DNA from: F-183 sp964627455
GTDB lineage: Bacteria; Acidobacteriota; Terriglobia; Bryobacterales; Bryobacteraceae
NCBI GenBank assembly: GCA_964627455.1
Contig: CAZVKC010000022.1
Span: 1 to 64,000, forward strand
DNA: 64,000 nt
Reading direction: 5' to 3'
Shown here: positions 1 to 8,295 of the stretch, piece by piece
How the letters are laid out: the number at the start of each line of letters is the position of its first letter
Position numbering within the stretch: the stretch's first letter is position 1
The notes under the pieces: model-generated
Told to the model about the DNA's origin: nothing
The model's input: only the letters and a program-made list of their open reading frames with translations
Database searches by the model: none
Made by a program: the position numbers and the translations under genes

Positions 1-158
1 CCTTTGGCCAGTTCCTTGTGATCCGGAATGGATAGCCGCCGGTGCGGAGGATCCTTGCGGCGAACGATGATGTGGCTTCCCTGTTGGCAGTCAAATACGT
101 AGCCAAGTCTCCCGAAAACGACAACAGCCTGCCGCCCGGAGAGAATCGGCAGTTTCAA
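1..158 (-). CDS. hicA: HicA-type mRNA interferase toxin (C-terminus beyond window edge)
   Basis: HicA toxins are small double-stranded-RNA-binding-fold ribonucleases that cut mRNA until blocked by HicB. The visible 52 residues begin LKLPILSGRQAVVVFGRLGY and include the family's catalytic histidine segment, QQGSHIIVRRKDPP, then HRRLSIPDHKELAKG. The start is a TTG at 158, which overlaps the HicB stop by TTGA, a typical translational-coupling arrangement that decides the start. The gene runs off the left edge, probably only a few codons short of its end because family members are about 60-80 residues. Order here is antitoxin then toxin. Confidence 0.85.
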   Translation of the reverse strand, partial: MKLPILSGRQAVVVFGRLGYVFDCQQGSHIIVRRKDPPHRRLSIPDHKELAK

Positions 159-370
159 GTAATCGAAACCTCGATGACCTCTTCCATGATGCTCGGTGGA
201 ATCGGGTCGCCATGCTTCTTGAGGCTAGTCAAGTAGGCCTCAATTGCCTCACGAATGTTTGCAGTGGCTTCGGAACGGGTTGGGCCTTGAGAAATGCATC
301 CAGGCAAGCTCGGGCAAGTGGCAATGAAGACGCCGTCTTCATCCTGTTCGAGCAGAATGCGGTATCTCAT
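155..370 (-). CDS. hicB: HicB-family antitoxin
   Basis: Seventy-one residues with the HicB partial RNase H-like fold: MRYRILLEQDEDGVFIATCP, then LPGCISQGPTRSEATANI and an amphipathic helix REAIEAYLTSLKKHGDPIPP. HicB binds and neutralises HicA. This is the short form: no room for a C-terminal DNA-binding domain, so autoregulation by this protein alone is uncertain. It overlaps the downstream toxin gene by 4 bases. It lies 105 bases after the OmpA-family gene on the same strand, but a strong hairpin at 432-457 separates them, so it probably has its own promoter in 371-431. Confidence 0.88.
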   Translation of the reverse strand: MRYRILLEQDEDGVFIATCPSLPGCISQGPTRSEATANIREAIEAYLTSLKKHGDPIPPSIMEEVIEVSIT

Positions 371-431
371 GGCTTCGAGTTTACCAATTCCATTGAAGAT
401 CGACAGGCGAGAGAGTACTTCGGTTTTGAAT

Positions 432-457
432 GGGCGGCGAGTGAGTTCTCGCCGCCC
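432..457. terminator. Perfect 10-bp hairpin between ompA-like gene and hicBA
   Basis: GGGCGGCGAG (432-441) and CTCGCCGCCC (448-457) form a perfect stem with a 6-base loop, just after the stop of the minus-strand OmpA-family gene. The T-tract is weak on the minus side (CATTCAAAACC follows), so efficiency as an intrinsic terminator is uncertain. Confidence 0.6.
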
Positions 458-475
458 TCTTTCTGTTGGTTCCGA

Positions 476-2257
476 TTACTGCTGACCGCCGGGGACCGGG
501 GTTGCACTGGGGGTACTCGTCACGAGCGGAGTCGCCGAGGTCTTGTTGATCATCGGACCACTCACCACGAGTTCGACGCGGCGGTTGGCCTGACGTCCTG
601 CAGCGGTGTTGTTGTCCGCCACCGGCATGGATTTCCCGAAACCGCGCGCCGTGATGTTGTCTGGCGAAACGCCCTGTGAAATCAGGTACGCGCGAACCGC
701 ATCCGCGCGCTTCTCCGACAAGCGCTGGTTCAACTCGATGCTTCCGACGCTGTCGGTGTGACCTTCTACCTCGATCTTCATGTCGGGATGGATCAGGATG
801 ATGCCGGAGACACGCGCCAGCTTCTCACGGGCGATGGGGCGCAGCGTGAACATCCCGGTGTCGAAGAGGACATCCGACATGTTGACGATGAGTCCACGGG
901 CCGTTTCCCGGGTCGCGAGCACCATGTTGAGGTTCCGCATCAACTCTTCCTTCATGCGGACCCGCTCGGCTTCGGCCTTTTCCGCGGCTTCGCGGGCTCG
1001 GGCGGTTTCAGCTTCCAACGCCTTTTGGCGGATTGCGGCTTCTTCGCGGGTCCTCGCCTCTTCGCGGCGTGCCGCTTCGGCAGCCAGACGCGACTTCTCC
1101 GCTTCCATCGAGGCTGCCGCAGCGCGTTCGCGTTCGAGAGCCATCATCCGTTCCTTTTCCGCGACGAGCAGGGCAGTTTGTTCCTGCACCTGCTGCGCGT
1201 TGCGGCGAGCGGCTTCGGCCTGTTCAGCGGATAGCTTGGCTGCTTGCGCTTTGGCCGCGGCTTCCGCTTCCGCCTTGCGGCGTGCTTCGAGTTCCATCTG
1301 TGCGTTGCGTTCGAGTTCCTGCGCCCGGCGTTCCGCAGCGGCGCGTTCCGCCGCGAGGGCTTCATCGTTCGCCTTGCGGACGGAGATCAGGCGTGCGTCC
1401 TCGGCCAGCTGGGTCACGTGGCGGGCCAGGGTCTGGATCTGCTTGCGATCGCCGGCGCCGGAATTGAGGAATGCTTCCGCGTTTTTCAGGTCGACGCTGG
1501 CTTTCTGCATCGTCTCAGCAGCGTAGCGATCGGCGCCGGCGGCCTTTGCGACGGCCATTGCCTGGCGGGCTTCCATCAGGTCCACGGGGATGTTCAACTT
1601 CGCTTCACGCAAGCGCACGCGGTCGCCGGGGGGCAGCTGCGACAAGTAGCCTCCGCGAGACACGAGTTCGTAGCGGACATCGATCGGCATGATGGTGCCG
1701 GTGGTGGATCCGCTCTTCACTACGCCTTCCGCGACAACGGTGTCGGACGGCTGAGTCACGGCATAGTAGGGTTCGGCAGTGACGATCAAACCGAAGGTCT
1801 GAAGTTCGGTCGCAGCTTGCACACGCGCGCGGTCTCCTTCGAGCATCAATTCGCCGAGATTTTCCGAACGGCCTTCGGGCGTGATGGCCCACAATACGTA
1901 GGTCAGATAGCCTTCATCCAGGGTCGATGGCGGCGGGAGCTTTTCGATCGAGGCGTCCACTTTGGTGGCGCCGGTCCGGCTGTCGACTCGTACCTCGCCT
2001 TTTGCTCTGGGCGCGAGCTTAGAACCTTCAAAGGCGACAACGGTGGATCCCTGGCGATGGTGATAGTTGATGGCTTTGGTGGTTCGGGATACGACATCGA
2101 CTTTGAATACAACGGGTGGCGGATCCTGCTGCGCCGGCTGCTGTTGCTGCTGTTGGGCGAACGCGGCCCCGGGCAGGGCAGCGGCGGTGAGCATGAGCAG
2201 AGGGAGCAACATGGGTCGGTTATCAGAATTGTGGTTGTGTTGGTTGTTCAACATCAT
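476..2257 (-). CDS. OmpA-family peptidoglycan-binding protein with long coiled coil
   Basis: A 593-residue exported protein. An unusual His/Asn-rich N-terminus precedes the signal segment MLLPLLMLTAAALPGAAFA, followed by a Gln-rich stretch and a beta-rich region to about residue 230. A long Ala/Glu/Arg coiled coil (about 230-440) resembles DUF4398-type lipoprotein linkers. The C-terminal OmpA domain (about 450-565) contains VLFDTGMFTLRP, VEGHTDSVGS and the NQRLSEKRADAVRAYL helix that carries the peptidoglycan-binding residues. The tail is Pro/Thr-rich. The ATG at 2257 is preceded by AGAGGTG, a good ribosome binding site. Likely role: anchoring the outer envelope to peptidoglycan. It appears monocistronic, ending at the hairpin 432-457. 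Confidence 0.85.
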   Translation of the reverse strand: MMLNNQHNHNSDNRPMLLPLLMLTAAALPGAAFAQQQQQQPAQQDPPPVVFKVDVVSRTTKAINYHHRQGSTVVAFEGSKLAPRAKGEVRVDSRTGATKVDASIEKLPPPSTLDEGYLTYVLWAITPEGRSENLGELMLEGDRARVQAATELQTFGLIVTAEPYYAVTQPSDTVVAEGVVKSGSTTGTIMPIDVRYELVSRGGYLSQLPPGDRVRLREAKLNIPVDLMEARQAMAVAKAAGADRYAAETMQKASVDLKNAEAFLNSGAGDRKQIQTLARHVTQLAEDARLISVRKANDEALAAERAAAERRAQELERNAQMELEARRKAEAEAAAKAQAAKLSAEQAEAARRNAQQVQEQTALLVAEKERMMALERERAAAASMEAEKSRLAAEAARREEARTREEAAIRQKALEAETARAREAAEKAEAERVRMKEELMRNLNMVLATRETARGLIVNMSDVLFDTGMFTLRPIAREKLARVSGIILIHPDMKIEVEGHTDSVGSIELNQRLSEKRADAVRAYLISQGVSPDNITARGFGKSMPVADNNTAAGRQANRRVELVVSGPMINKTSATPLVTSTPSATPVPGGQQ

Positions 2258-2429
2258 GCACCTCTTGATTGCATGTCGTGTGCCAGGGGCACAACTCGTT
2301 TAGACGCAATCAGTTCACTTATTAGTACGGTAGAAATCTCCCGTCGGTGCGGGAAATTTTGTCCGGGCGTGCTGGAGAATTCGCGCTTGTCGCGGCAGAA
2401 CGCTGCACTACAATTCAGGTGAGGCCCCA

Positions 2430-3002
2430 TTGGCGCGTTACACACTGGAGCAGTACTGGGTTGCTGAGGACGCGGCTGACGTTCGCCATGAATATCGGGA
2501 CGGAATCCTCTACGCGATGGCGGGGGGAAGCACACAGCACGTTTGGATCACAGGTAATGTGTTTGGAAGCCTGCATAACGCCTTGAAGGATCGTCCCTGT
2601 CGCGTGGCGTCAAGTGACATGAGGGTTTACGCGGCGAGCCTGCAGTCTGTCATGTATCCGGATGTCGTTGTTGCGTGTGAACCCATACAAATGGCGTCTG
2701 CGACTGGAAACGCGACGATCACCAATCCGACTCTGATTGTCGAAGTTCTTTCGCCTTCAACGGAGCGAAAGGACCGTGGCTGGAAATTCAAGGCCTACCA
2801 GACGATCCCGTCATTTCAGCAGTATGTGCTGGTCTCGCAGACGGCGCCGTTTGTCGAACTGTTTACGAGATCCGCCGAAGGCTTCTGGATGTACAAGTTC
2901 TTCGATGGCCTCGAGGCTGAAGCCGAACTTTCATCAATCGGCGTTTCGCTTCCGCTCTCGGAGATCTACTCTCGCGTCGAGTTCCCGGCAATCATCGACT
3001 GA
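2430..3002 (+). CDS. Uma2-family (DUF820) putative endonuclease
   Basis: A 190-residue protein of the Uma2 family, a restriction-endonuclease-like fold common in cyanobacteria and Acidobacteria. Seen: ADVRHEYRDGILYAMAGGST near the N-terminus, the acidic YPDVVVACE strand, and IVEVLSPSTERKDRGWKFK, matching the PD-(D/E)xK-like core. The start is a TTG at 2430 with GTGAGG about 8 bases upstream; no ATG fits the conserved start of the fold. Its 3' end overlaps the end of the convergent FAH-family gene by 11 bases. The biological role of Uma2 proteins is not settled; an association with mobile DNA has been suggested for the family. Confidence 0.82.
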   Translation: MARYTLEQYWVAEDAADVRHEYRDGILYAMAGGSTQHVWITGNVFGSLHNALKDRPCRVASSDMRVYAASLQSVMYPDVVVACEPIQMASATGNATITNPTLIVEVLSPSTERKDRGWKFKAYQTIPSFQQYVLVSQTAPFVELFTRSAEGFWMYKFFDGLEAEAELSSIGVSLPLSEIYSRVEFPAIID

Positions 3003-3984
3003 CCGGCGGCGTCCAGGGTTGGACCTTCGCCAAAGCCAGAGCGGCGTGATCCACAATATGAACGGGGTTGCGCAATGGTTCGCCCATGCCTTCGAACGCC
3101 ACCACCATCTGATCTCCGTTCTGCAGCGCGACACCTTCGCCGAAGCTGAATGCGCCGGCGCCGTAGAAGTGGATATGCACGTCGCCGGGCCGCCGGTGCG
3201 CTTCGTACTTGAAGTGATGATGTTCGAGGTTCTCGAGCGAATGCGACATCGCCTCTTCGCCGGTGAACAACGACGCGCTCCAAATCGCGGCCCCGTTGCG
3301 TTCCACCGTGGCTCTGCCGCGGATCGCAGTGAAATCCTGCGTGAGGACAAGTTCAGGTCCCAGTGAGCAGGTGCGGAGTTTCGAATGCGCGAGATACAGA
3401 TAGTTCTTGCGCTCCATCACATGATCCGAAAACTCATTGCCCATCGCGAACCCGATTCGCCGGGGCACACCATTCGCGTCGTTGATGTACACGCCGGCGA
3501 TCTCGGCTTCTTCGCCGCCGTCGTCCGCATATGCCGGGACATCGAGCGGATCGCCGTGCGCACGCAGGATCGTTCCGGTTCCTTTGTAGAACCATTCGGG
3601 CTGCGCGCCGATGCCGCCACCAGAGGGCTTGCCGCCTTCGACGCCCCACTGGTACATCTTCATGCTGTCGGTCACCGTCACCGGACCTTCATGCATTGCA
3701 TTGCGGTTTTGGGCGCTCTTCAAATGCGTGAGTCCCGTGCCGGTAATGAGGCAGCAGTTGGGTTCGGTGGGATGATCCGCGGCGGGCAGCAGTTTCCAGT
3801 CCGACGACGGGCCGGCGGCGTACACGGACGCGTAGTCGAGTGTTTCGCCGGTGGCGTGCAGCGGCCTGCCCGACAGCACCATCTCGTGAACTGACCCGTG
3901 GTCAGTTAGGGCGAGCCTGTCGCCTTCAACGATCGCGACGCAGCGGCGACCAGTGGCGTGCTGTGCGATTTGCACGATTCTCAT
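2992..3984 (-). CDS. Fumarylacetoacetate hydrolase-fold enzyme, AraD1/GguC-like
   Basis: A 330-residue FAH-superfamily protein. The fold carries divalent-metal enzymes such as fumarylacetoacetase and 2-keto-3-deoxy-sugar-acid dehydratases. Visible: CLITGTGLTHLKSAQNRNAM (substrate lid region), EAEIAGVYINDANGVPRRIG (acidic metal-site segment) and FAMGNEFSDHVMERKNYLYL, features of the AraD1/GguC subgroup found in sugar-acid pathways. Its ATG at 3984 overlaps the stop of the upstream M28 peptidase gene by ATGA, so the two are co-translated. The substrate cannot be fixed from sequence. A homogentisate dioxygenase gene lies 3 kb away on the other strand, but this subgroup differs from true fumarylacetoacetase, so a sugar-acid substrate is more likely. 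Confidence 0.75.
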   Translation of the reverse strand: MRIVQIAQHATGRRCVAIVEGDRLALTDHGSVHEMVLSGRPLHATGETLDYASVYAAGPSSDWKLLPAADHPTEPNCCLITGTGLTHLKSAQNRNAMHEGPVTVTDSMKMYQWGVEGGKPSGGGIGAQPEWFYKGTGTILRAHGDPLDVPAYADDGGEEAEIAGVYINDANGVPRRIGFAMGNEFSDHVMERKNYLYLAHSKLRTCSLGPELVLTQDFTAIRGRATVERNGAAIWSASLFTGEEAMSHSLENLEHHHFKYEAHRRPGDVHIHFYGAGAFSFGEGVALQNGDQMVVAFEGMGEPLRNPVHIVDHAALALAKVQPWTPPVSR

Positions 3985-5597
3985 TGGACTTCGAAGCTCC
4001 TTTGACGCGCGGGCAGGAACTCATCGCCCGGATTCCAGGTGGGCATGACGGTCTGGTTGGCGATGGTTAGTCCCAGCGTGTAGCCGAAGCGCGCCATCTG
4101 TTCCATGCTGCCGAAATCCCAGTCGTCGCTGTACTGATCCGACGGTTGATGGTAGTTCTTCGCGTTGTATTCGACAAAGACTTTATCACCGAAGTCGTCG
4201 GGCTTGCCGATGAACTGGTTGCCGGCATGAACGCTGAAAGCTGGGATCCCGGCCTTGGCAAAGCTGAAGTGGTCGGAGCGGTAGTAGTGCCCCTGCTCCG
4301 GCCGCGGATCCGGCTCGATGGCGAGGTTGTAACGCTTCGCGATCTCCTGCACGGTCGGCCACAGCGTGGTGCGTTCCGCGCCGTTGATGCCCATGTCCTT
4401 GGTTCGGCCGAAAGGATAGAACGCGTCGAAGTTCAGGTTCACAGCCGTTTTGCCGAGCGGGAAGAGCGGCTTCTTCGCGTAGTAGTCGGCGCCGCGCAGG
4501 CCGGACTCTTCCGCCGTCACCAGTGTGAACACAACGCTGCGGCGCGGCTTGCGAGGCAGCGTCGCCCAGGCGCGCGCCATCTCGATGAGCATCGCACACC
4601 CTGTCGCGTTGTCGACGGCGCCGTTGTAGATCGTGTCGCCGTTCACTGCGGGACCAATACCCAGGTGATCCCAATGCGCGCTGTAAATGACGGCTTCGCC
4701 TTTCCCCTTGGGATCCGAACCTTCAATCCACGCCACCACATTGCGCGTTTCCATCTTGCGGACCTTCATCGGAATCGAACCGCTGAATTTCACCGGCAGC
4801 GGCACGGCACGGAAGCCCGGCGAATCCGCCATTTGCAGCAATTCGTCAACGGTCTTGCCGAGCGATGCCGCGACCTGTTCCGCCGCGCGCTTGTTCAACC
4901 AGCCTGCGAACGCCAGCGCCTTTTGGCCGCGATCGAGTTCCACCTGGGCGTCTTCCCGACCGAACCCCTGCACGACCTGCCAGCCGTATCCGGCGGTCGG
5001 CGTCGTGTGGATGATCAGGCAGGCAACCGCGCCTTTGCGCAGCGCCTCCTCATACTTGTAGGTCCAGCGGCCGTAGTACGTGAGCGCTTTGCCGCCAAAG
5101 AATTTCGGATCGTTCGACGGAGGTTCGTTGGTGAACAGGACCACCACCTTGCCTTTGACGTCGACGCCTTTGTAATCATCCCAGTTGAATTCGGGCGCCG
5201 TGATGCCGTGGCCAACGAACACCGCGTCAGCGCTGAACGTCGACAGATCCTTCTGCTCGTTGCTCAGACCCGTGAACTCCTCGTGCCATTTGAAGTTCAC
5301 GTTTTGACCCTTCACGGTGGCGGACAGCGTGGAGGTGGGTTGCGGTTCCGCACCGACGAGCGGGACACGCTGGAAGTACGTGCCGTTGTCGCCGCCGGGC
5401 TTCAAGCCGAAGGCCATGAACTGGGCCGCGATGTACTCGGTCGCCAGATCACCGCCGCGCGTGCCGACGCCGCGCCCTTCGAGCAGATCACTCGACAGGA
5501 ATTTCGTATGCGCGCGGATCCGCTGGCCGGTGATCTCGTCCACCTGCGCCGCGAGCAGGCCAGCCGCACACGCCATCAAACAAAAATGCCGTATCAC
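3981..5597 (-). CDS. Exported M28-family zinc peptidase with PA domain
   Basis: A 538-residue secreted metallopeptidase. The GTG at 5597 gives a signal peptide around CLMACAAGLLAAQV. A protease-associated insert follows (GVDVKGKVVVLFTNEPP, GAVACLIIHTTPTAGYG), then the M28 catalytic domain with two-zinc ligands in order: SAHWDHLG (His, Asp), NGAVDNATG (bridging Asp), TAEESGLRG (general-base Glu plus Glu ligand), NFDAF (Asp) and SDHFSF (His). Family members are aminopeptidases or carboxypeptidases of peptide scavenging. It is translationally coupled to the FAH-fold gene (ATGA overlap). The frame stays open far upstream, but that extension has no domain content and is antisense to the neighbouring hydrolase. 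Its promoter must lie in the 27-base divergent spacer or inside the neighbour. Confidence 0.88.
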   Translation of the reverse strand: MIRHFCLMACAAGLLAAQVDEITGQRIRAHTKFLSSDLLEGRGVGTRGGDLATEYIAAQFMAFGLKPGGDNGTYFQRVPLVGAEPQPTSTLSATVKGQNVNFKWHEEFTGLSNEQKDLSTFSADAVFVGHGITAPEFNWDDYKGVDVKGKVVVLFTNEPPSNDPKFFGGKALTYYGRWTYKYEEALRKGAVACLIIHTTPTAGYGWQVVQGFGREDAQVELDRGQKALAFAGWLNKRAAEQVAASLGKTVDELLQMADSPGFRAVPLPVKFSGSIPMKVRKMETRNVVAWIEGSDPKGKGEAVIYSAHWDHLGIGPAVNGDTIYNGAVDNATGCAMLIEMARAWATLPRKPRRSVVFTLVTAEESGLRGADYYAKKPLFPLGKTAVNLNFDAFYPFGRTKDMGINGAERTTLWPTVQEIAKRYNLAIEPDPRPEQGHYYRSDHFSFAKAGIPAFSVHAGNQFIGKPDDFGDKVFVEYNAKNYHQPSDQYSDDWDFGSMEQMARFGYTLGLTIANQTVMPTWNPGDEFLPARQRSFEVQ

Positions 5598-5624
5598 GTT
5601 CGCAGTATCCCATAAGCGGGTATC

Positions 5625-6503
5625 ATGACAGGCATGCAATTCCGTCAAGGCTTCGCCGATGTGAACGGGATCCGGCTGCATTACATGGCGTCCGGCAATC
5701 CGCAGGGAAAGCTGATGCTGTTCGTGCATGGATTTCCGGAATTCTGGTACGAATGGCACGCGCAACTGGAGGCGCTTGGCGACGACACGTATCACGCCGT
5801 CGCGATGGACTTGCGCGGCTACAACCTGTCGTCGAAGCCGCAGGATGTCGAGGCGTATCGCACCAAGCATCTGGTCGAGGATCTGCGCGCGCTGGCAGCG
5901 ACCTTGACGGATGAGCCGTTCACGCTGGTGGCGCACGACTGGGGCGGCGCCGTGGCGTGGGCGTTCGCGATCCAGTATCCGCAGTTGCTGCACCGGCTGA
6001 TCATCCTGAATGCGCCGCATCCGGCGGTCTTCGCTCGCGAGCTTTTGACCAATCCGGCGCAACAGAAAGCCAGCCAGTATATGCGGCTGTTCCAGAGTCC
6101 GGAAGCCGAGGACATCGTATCCGCCGGCGGATTCGCGATGTTGAAGAAAGCCGCGCTCGAAGGGCGTTCCGCCGGCGATGTTGCGAAGTATGTGGAAGCC
6201 TGGTCGCAACCCGGCGCGATCACAGGCGGACTCAACTACTATCGCGCGATGCGCGTGAAACCGCCGGCATTGGACGGCGAGATGGAGCCGTTGCCGGCCG
6301 GTGTGGATCCGGCAACGATGCGGGTCCACGTGAAAACGCGTGTGATCTGGGGCATGCGCGACACCGCGCTTACGCCCGGCAATCTCGAGGGACTCGACCA
6401 GTTCGTGGCAGGCGTCGACATCATCCGCGTGCCCGATGCGACGCACTGGATCGTGGCCGAGAAACCGGACCTGGTCAATCAACTCATTCGCGAATTCATT
6501 TAG
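5625..6503 (+). CDS. Alpha/beta hydrolase, epoxide-hydrolase / haloalkane-dehalogenase type
   Basis: A 292-residue alpha/beta-hydrolase. The oxyanion motif HGFPEFWYEW, the nucleophile elbow AHDWGG (Asp nucleophile), a late acid in IWGMRDTAL and the catalytic histidine in DATHW together match epoxide hydrolases rather than serine esterases. An Asp nucleophile forms an ester intermediate that water releases. ATG codons at 5625 and 5634 are both possible. It is divergent from the M28 gene, with 27 bases between starts, and is followed after 31 bases by homogentisate dioxygenase, so it may act in the same aromatic pathway. No signal peptide, so probably cytoplasmic. Confidence 0.85.
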   Translation: MTGMQFRQGFADVNGIRLHYMASGNPQGKLMLFVHGFPEFWYEWHAQLEALGDDTYHAVAMDLRGYNLSSKPQDVEAYRTKHLVEDLRALAATLTDEPFTLVAHDWGGAVAWAFAIQYPQLLHRLIILNAPHPAVFARELLTNPAQQKASQYMRLFQSPEAEDIVSAGGFAMLKKAALEGRSAGDVAKYVEAWSQPGAITGGLNYYRAMRVKPPALDGEMEPLPAGVDPATMRVHVKTRVIWGMRDTALTPGNLEGLDQFVAGVDIIRVPDATHWIVAEKPDLVNQLIREFI

Positions 6504-6534
6504 CACCACATAAGAGTGGGTTACACTGAGGCCG

Positions 6535-7650
6535 ATGATGTATCCCCTGAAAAAAGGCAAAATCGCGCAGCAGGCTCACGTTGGCCTCCCGGAAGGAACC
6601 TACGAGGAAGAGCACGGGCGCAAAGGGTTTTTCGGGAAGTCCGCGCACCTGTATCATGCGCATCCGCCGACGGGTTGGATCCGCTTCGAGGGCAAGCTGC
6701 GGCCGCATTGTCTGGATCTCAATCTGGTCGAGCCAACCGACCTCGATGATCCCGACGGCGCGCCGCTGGCGGTGTTGGGCAACAACGACATCCGGATTTC
6801 GGTGTCGCGCCGCTCGGCGCCGATGCCGTTCTACTTTCGCAATGCCGACGGCGACGAACTGTACTTCGTGCATCGCGGCGAGGGCGTGATCGAGACGGAC
6901 TTCGGCCCGCTGGAGTTCGAAAAGGGCGATTACATCAACATCCCGCGCGCGGTGACCTATCGCGTCGCGCCGCGGACCACCGATAATTTCTTCCTCGTGA
7001 TCCAGTCGAAGGGCGAGTTCACGCCGCCTGACAAAGGTTTGCTTGGGCAGCACGCGCTGTACGATCCCGCGATGCTGGTGACGCCCGAGCCGCAGCCGAT
7101 CCTGGAAGAAGACGAGCAGCGCGAATGGGAAGTGCGGATCCTGGTGGACGGCGAGTACTCGAAAGTCTTCTATCCGTACAATCCCATGGACGTGGTCGGC
7201 TGGAAGGGCGACCTCACCGCCTGGAAGCTGAACATGCGCGACATCCGGCCGGTGATGAGTCACCGCGCGCATTTGCCGCCGTCGGCGCACACGACTTTCG
7301 TCACGGAAGGCGCGGTGATTTGCAGCTTTCTGCCGCGCCCGCTCGAAGAGGACGCCAACGCGATGCGCGTGCCGTTCTATCACCGCAACACCGATTACGA
7401 CGAGTTCCTCTTCTATCACGACGGCGATTTCTTCAGCCGCGACAACATCAAGGCCGGGATGTGTACGCTGCATCCGCGCGGCATCCATCACGGACCGCAT
7501 CCGAAAGCGCTTGCCAACCAGCATCGCAAGACGCATACGGACGAGTACGCCGTGATGTTGGATGGTTTGAATCCGATTCACGTGCTGCCCGCGGGTGAAG
7601 AGGTGGAATGGAAAGAATACTGGGCAAGCTGGAAAGGACCTTCGAAGTGA
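6535..7650 (+). CDS. hmgA: Homogentisate 1,2-dioxygenase
   Basis: A 371-residue cupin-type dioxygenase that opens the ring of homogentisate to maleylacetoacetate in tyrosine/phenylalanine catabolism. Seen: N-terminal GFFGKSAHLYHAHPPTGW, the cupin core DELYFVHRGEGVIETDFGPL, and the iron-site region HRNTDYDEFLFYHDG plus GIHHGPHP, carrying the His-Glu-His pattern. It is shorter than the usual roughly 430-residue enzymes, mostly at the N-terminus, as in many bacterial homologues annotated this way. The ATG at 6535 is followed directly by a second ATG. Its stop overlaps the GTG of the next gene by GTGA, implying coupled expression with the flavin reductase-like protein. No maleylacetoacetate isomerase is visible. 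Confidence 0.86.
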   Translation: MMYPLKKGKIAQQAHVGLPEGTYEEEHGRKGFFGKSAHLYHAHPPTGWIRFEGKLRPHCLDLNLVEPTDLDDPDGAPLAVLGNNDIRISVSRRSAPMPFYFRNADGDELYFVHRGEGVIETDFGPLEFEKGDYINIPRAVTYRVAPRTTDNFFLVIQSKGEFTPPDKGLLGQHALYDPAMLVTPEPQPILEEDEQREWEVRILVDGEYSKVFYPYNPMDVVGWKGDLTAWKLNMRDIRPVMSHRAHLPPSAHTTFVTEGAVICSFLPRPLEEDANAMRVPFYHRNTDYDEFLFYHDGDFFSRDNIKAGMCTLHPRGIHHGPHPKALANQHRKTHTDEYAVMLDGLNPIHVLPAGEEVEWKEYWASWKGPSK

Positions 7651-8258
7651 TCGTGACCCCCGGGCAGGAACCTCCACAGAACATTTACAAGCTCATGATT
7701 GGCATGATCGTCCCGAGGCCGATTGCCTTTGTGTCGACCGTGAGCCGTGACGGCGTGCGCAACCTGGCGCCATTCAGCTTCTTCACTGCCGTGAGCGCGA
7801 ATCCACCGGTGATCTGCTTTGCTCCGATGCGGAACTCGCGCGGCATGATGAAGGACACGCTGCGCAACATCGAAGAGACCCGCGAATTCACGGTCAATGT
7901 TGTAAGCGAAGAGTTCGTGCAACAGATGAATATGTGTTCGGGCGAGTATGGTCCGGAAATCGACGAATTCGAGATCTCGCGGCTGACTCCTGTGGCGAGC
8001 GATGTGGTGACCCCACCGCGCGTCGGCGAATCAAAGGCGAGTATGGAGTGCAAGCTGTTGCAGATCGTGGAGGCGAGCGCTTTGCCCCTCGGCGGCAGCC
8101 TCGTATTGGGCGAGGTGTTGCGGTTTCATGTGCACGATGCCGTCATCGAGGACTTCCGCGTGGATCCGGATGCTCTGAACGCAGTCGGGCGCATGGGAGG
8201 TCCGACATACACGCGCACCAAAGACCGGTTCGATATCGCGCGCCCGGTCGTCAAATAA
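7647..8258 (+). CDS. Flavin reductase-like domain protein
   Basis: About 203 residues with the split-barrel FMN-binding fold: YKLMIGMIVPRPIAFVSTVS, RNLAPFSFFTAVSANPPVIC, TREFTVNVVSEE and KASMECKLLQIVEASALPLG. The family includes flavin reductases that feed monooxygenases and other FMN proteins. The GTG at 7647 overlaps the hmgA stop (GTGA); an ATG at 7608 would force a 43-base overlap and adds only residues read from the hmgA end, so the GTG is chosen. Coupling to hmgA suggests a role in the same aromatic catabolism, perhaps serving a flavin hydroxylase, but no such partner lies directly beside it. Confidence 0.85.
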   Translation: MIVTPGQEPPQNIYKLMIGMIVPRPIAFVSTVSRDGVRNLAPFSFFTAVSANPPVICFAPMRNSRGMMKDTLRNIEETREFTVNVVSEEFVQQMNMCSGEYGPEIDEFEISRLTPVASDVVTPPRVGESKASMECKLLQIVEASALPLGGSLVLGEVLRFHVHDAVIEDFRVDPDALNAVGRMGGPTYTRTKDRFDIARPVVK

Positions 8259-8295
8259 CTGAAATCCCGCAGAGGCGGTTTGCGTTGTATTGAAT

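Noticed and set aside
1244..2422. 392-codon plus-strand frame opposite the OmpA-family gene
   Set aside because: Low-complexity shadow of the coiled-coil gene; no ribosome binding site or domain.
4146..5615. 489-codon plus-strand frame opposite the M28 gene
   Set aside because: Arg/His/Val-rich shadow, typical of the antisense of GC-rich genes.
5598..6560. Long upstream extension of the M28 peptidase reading frame, antisense to the alpha/beta hydrolase
   Set aside because: No domain or signal peptide; it is a GC-rich antisense shadow. The GTG at 5597 gives a proper signal peptide.
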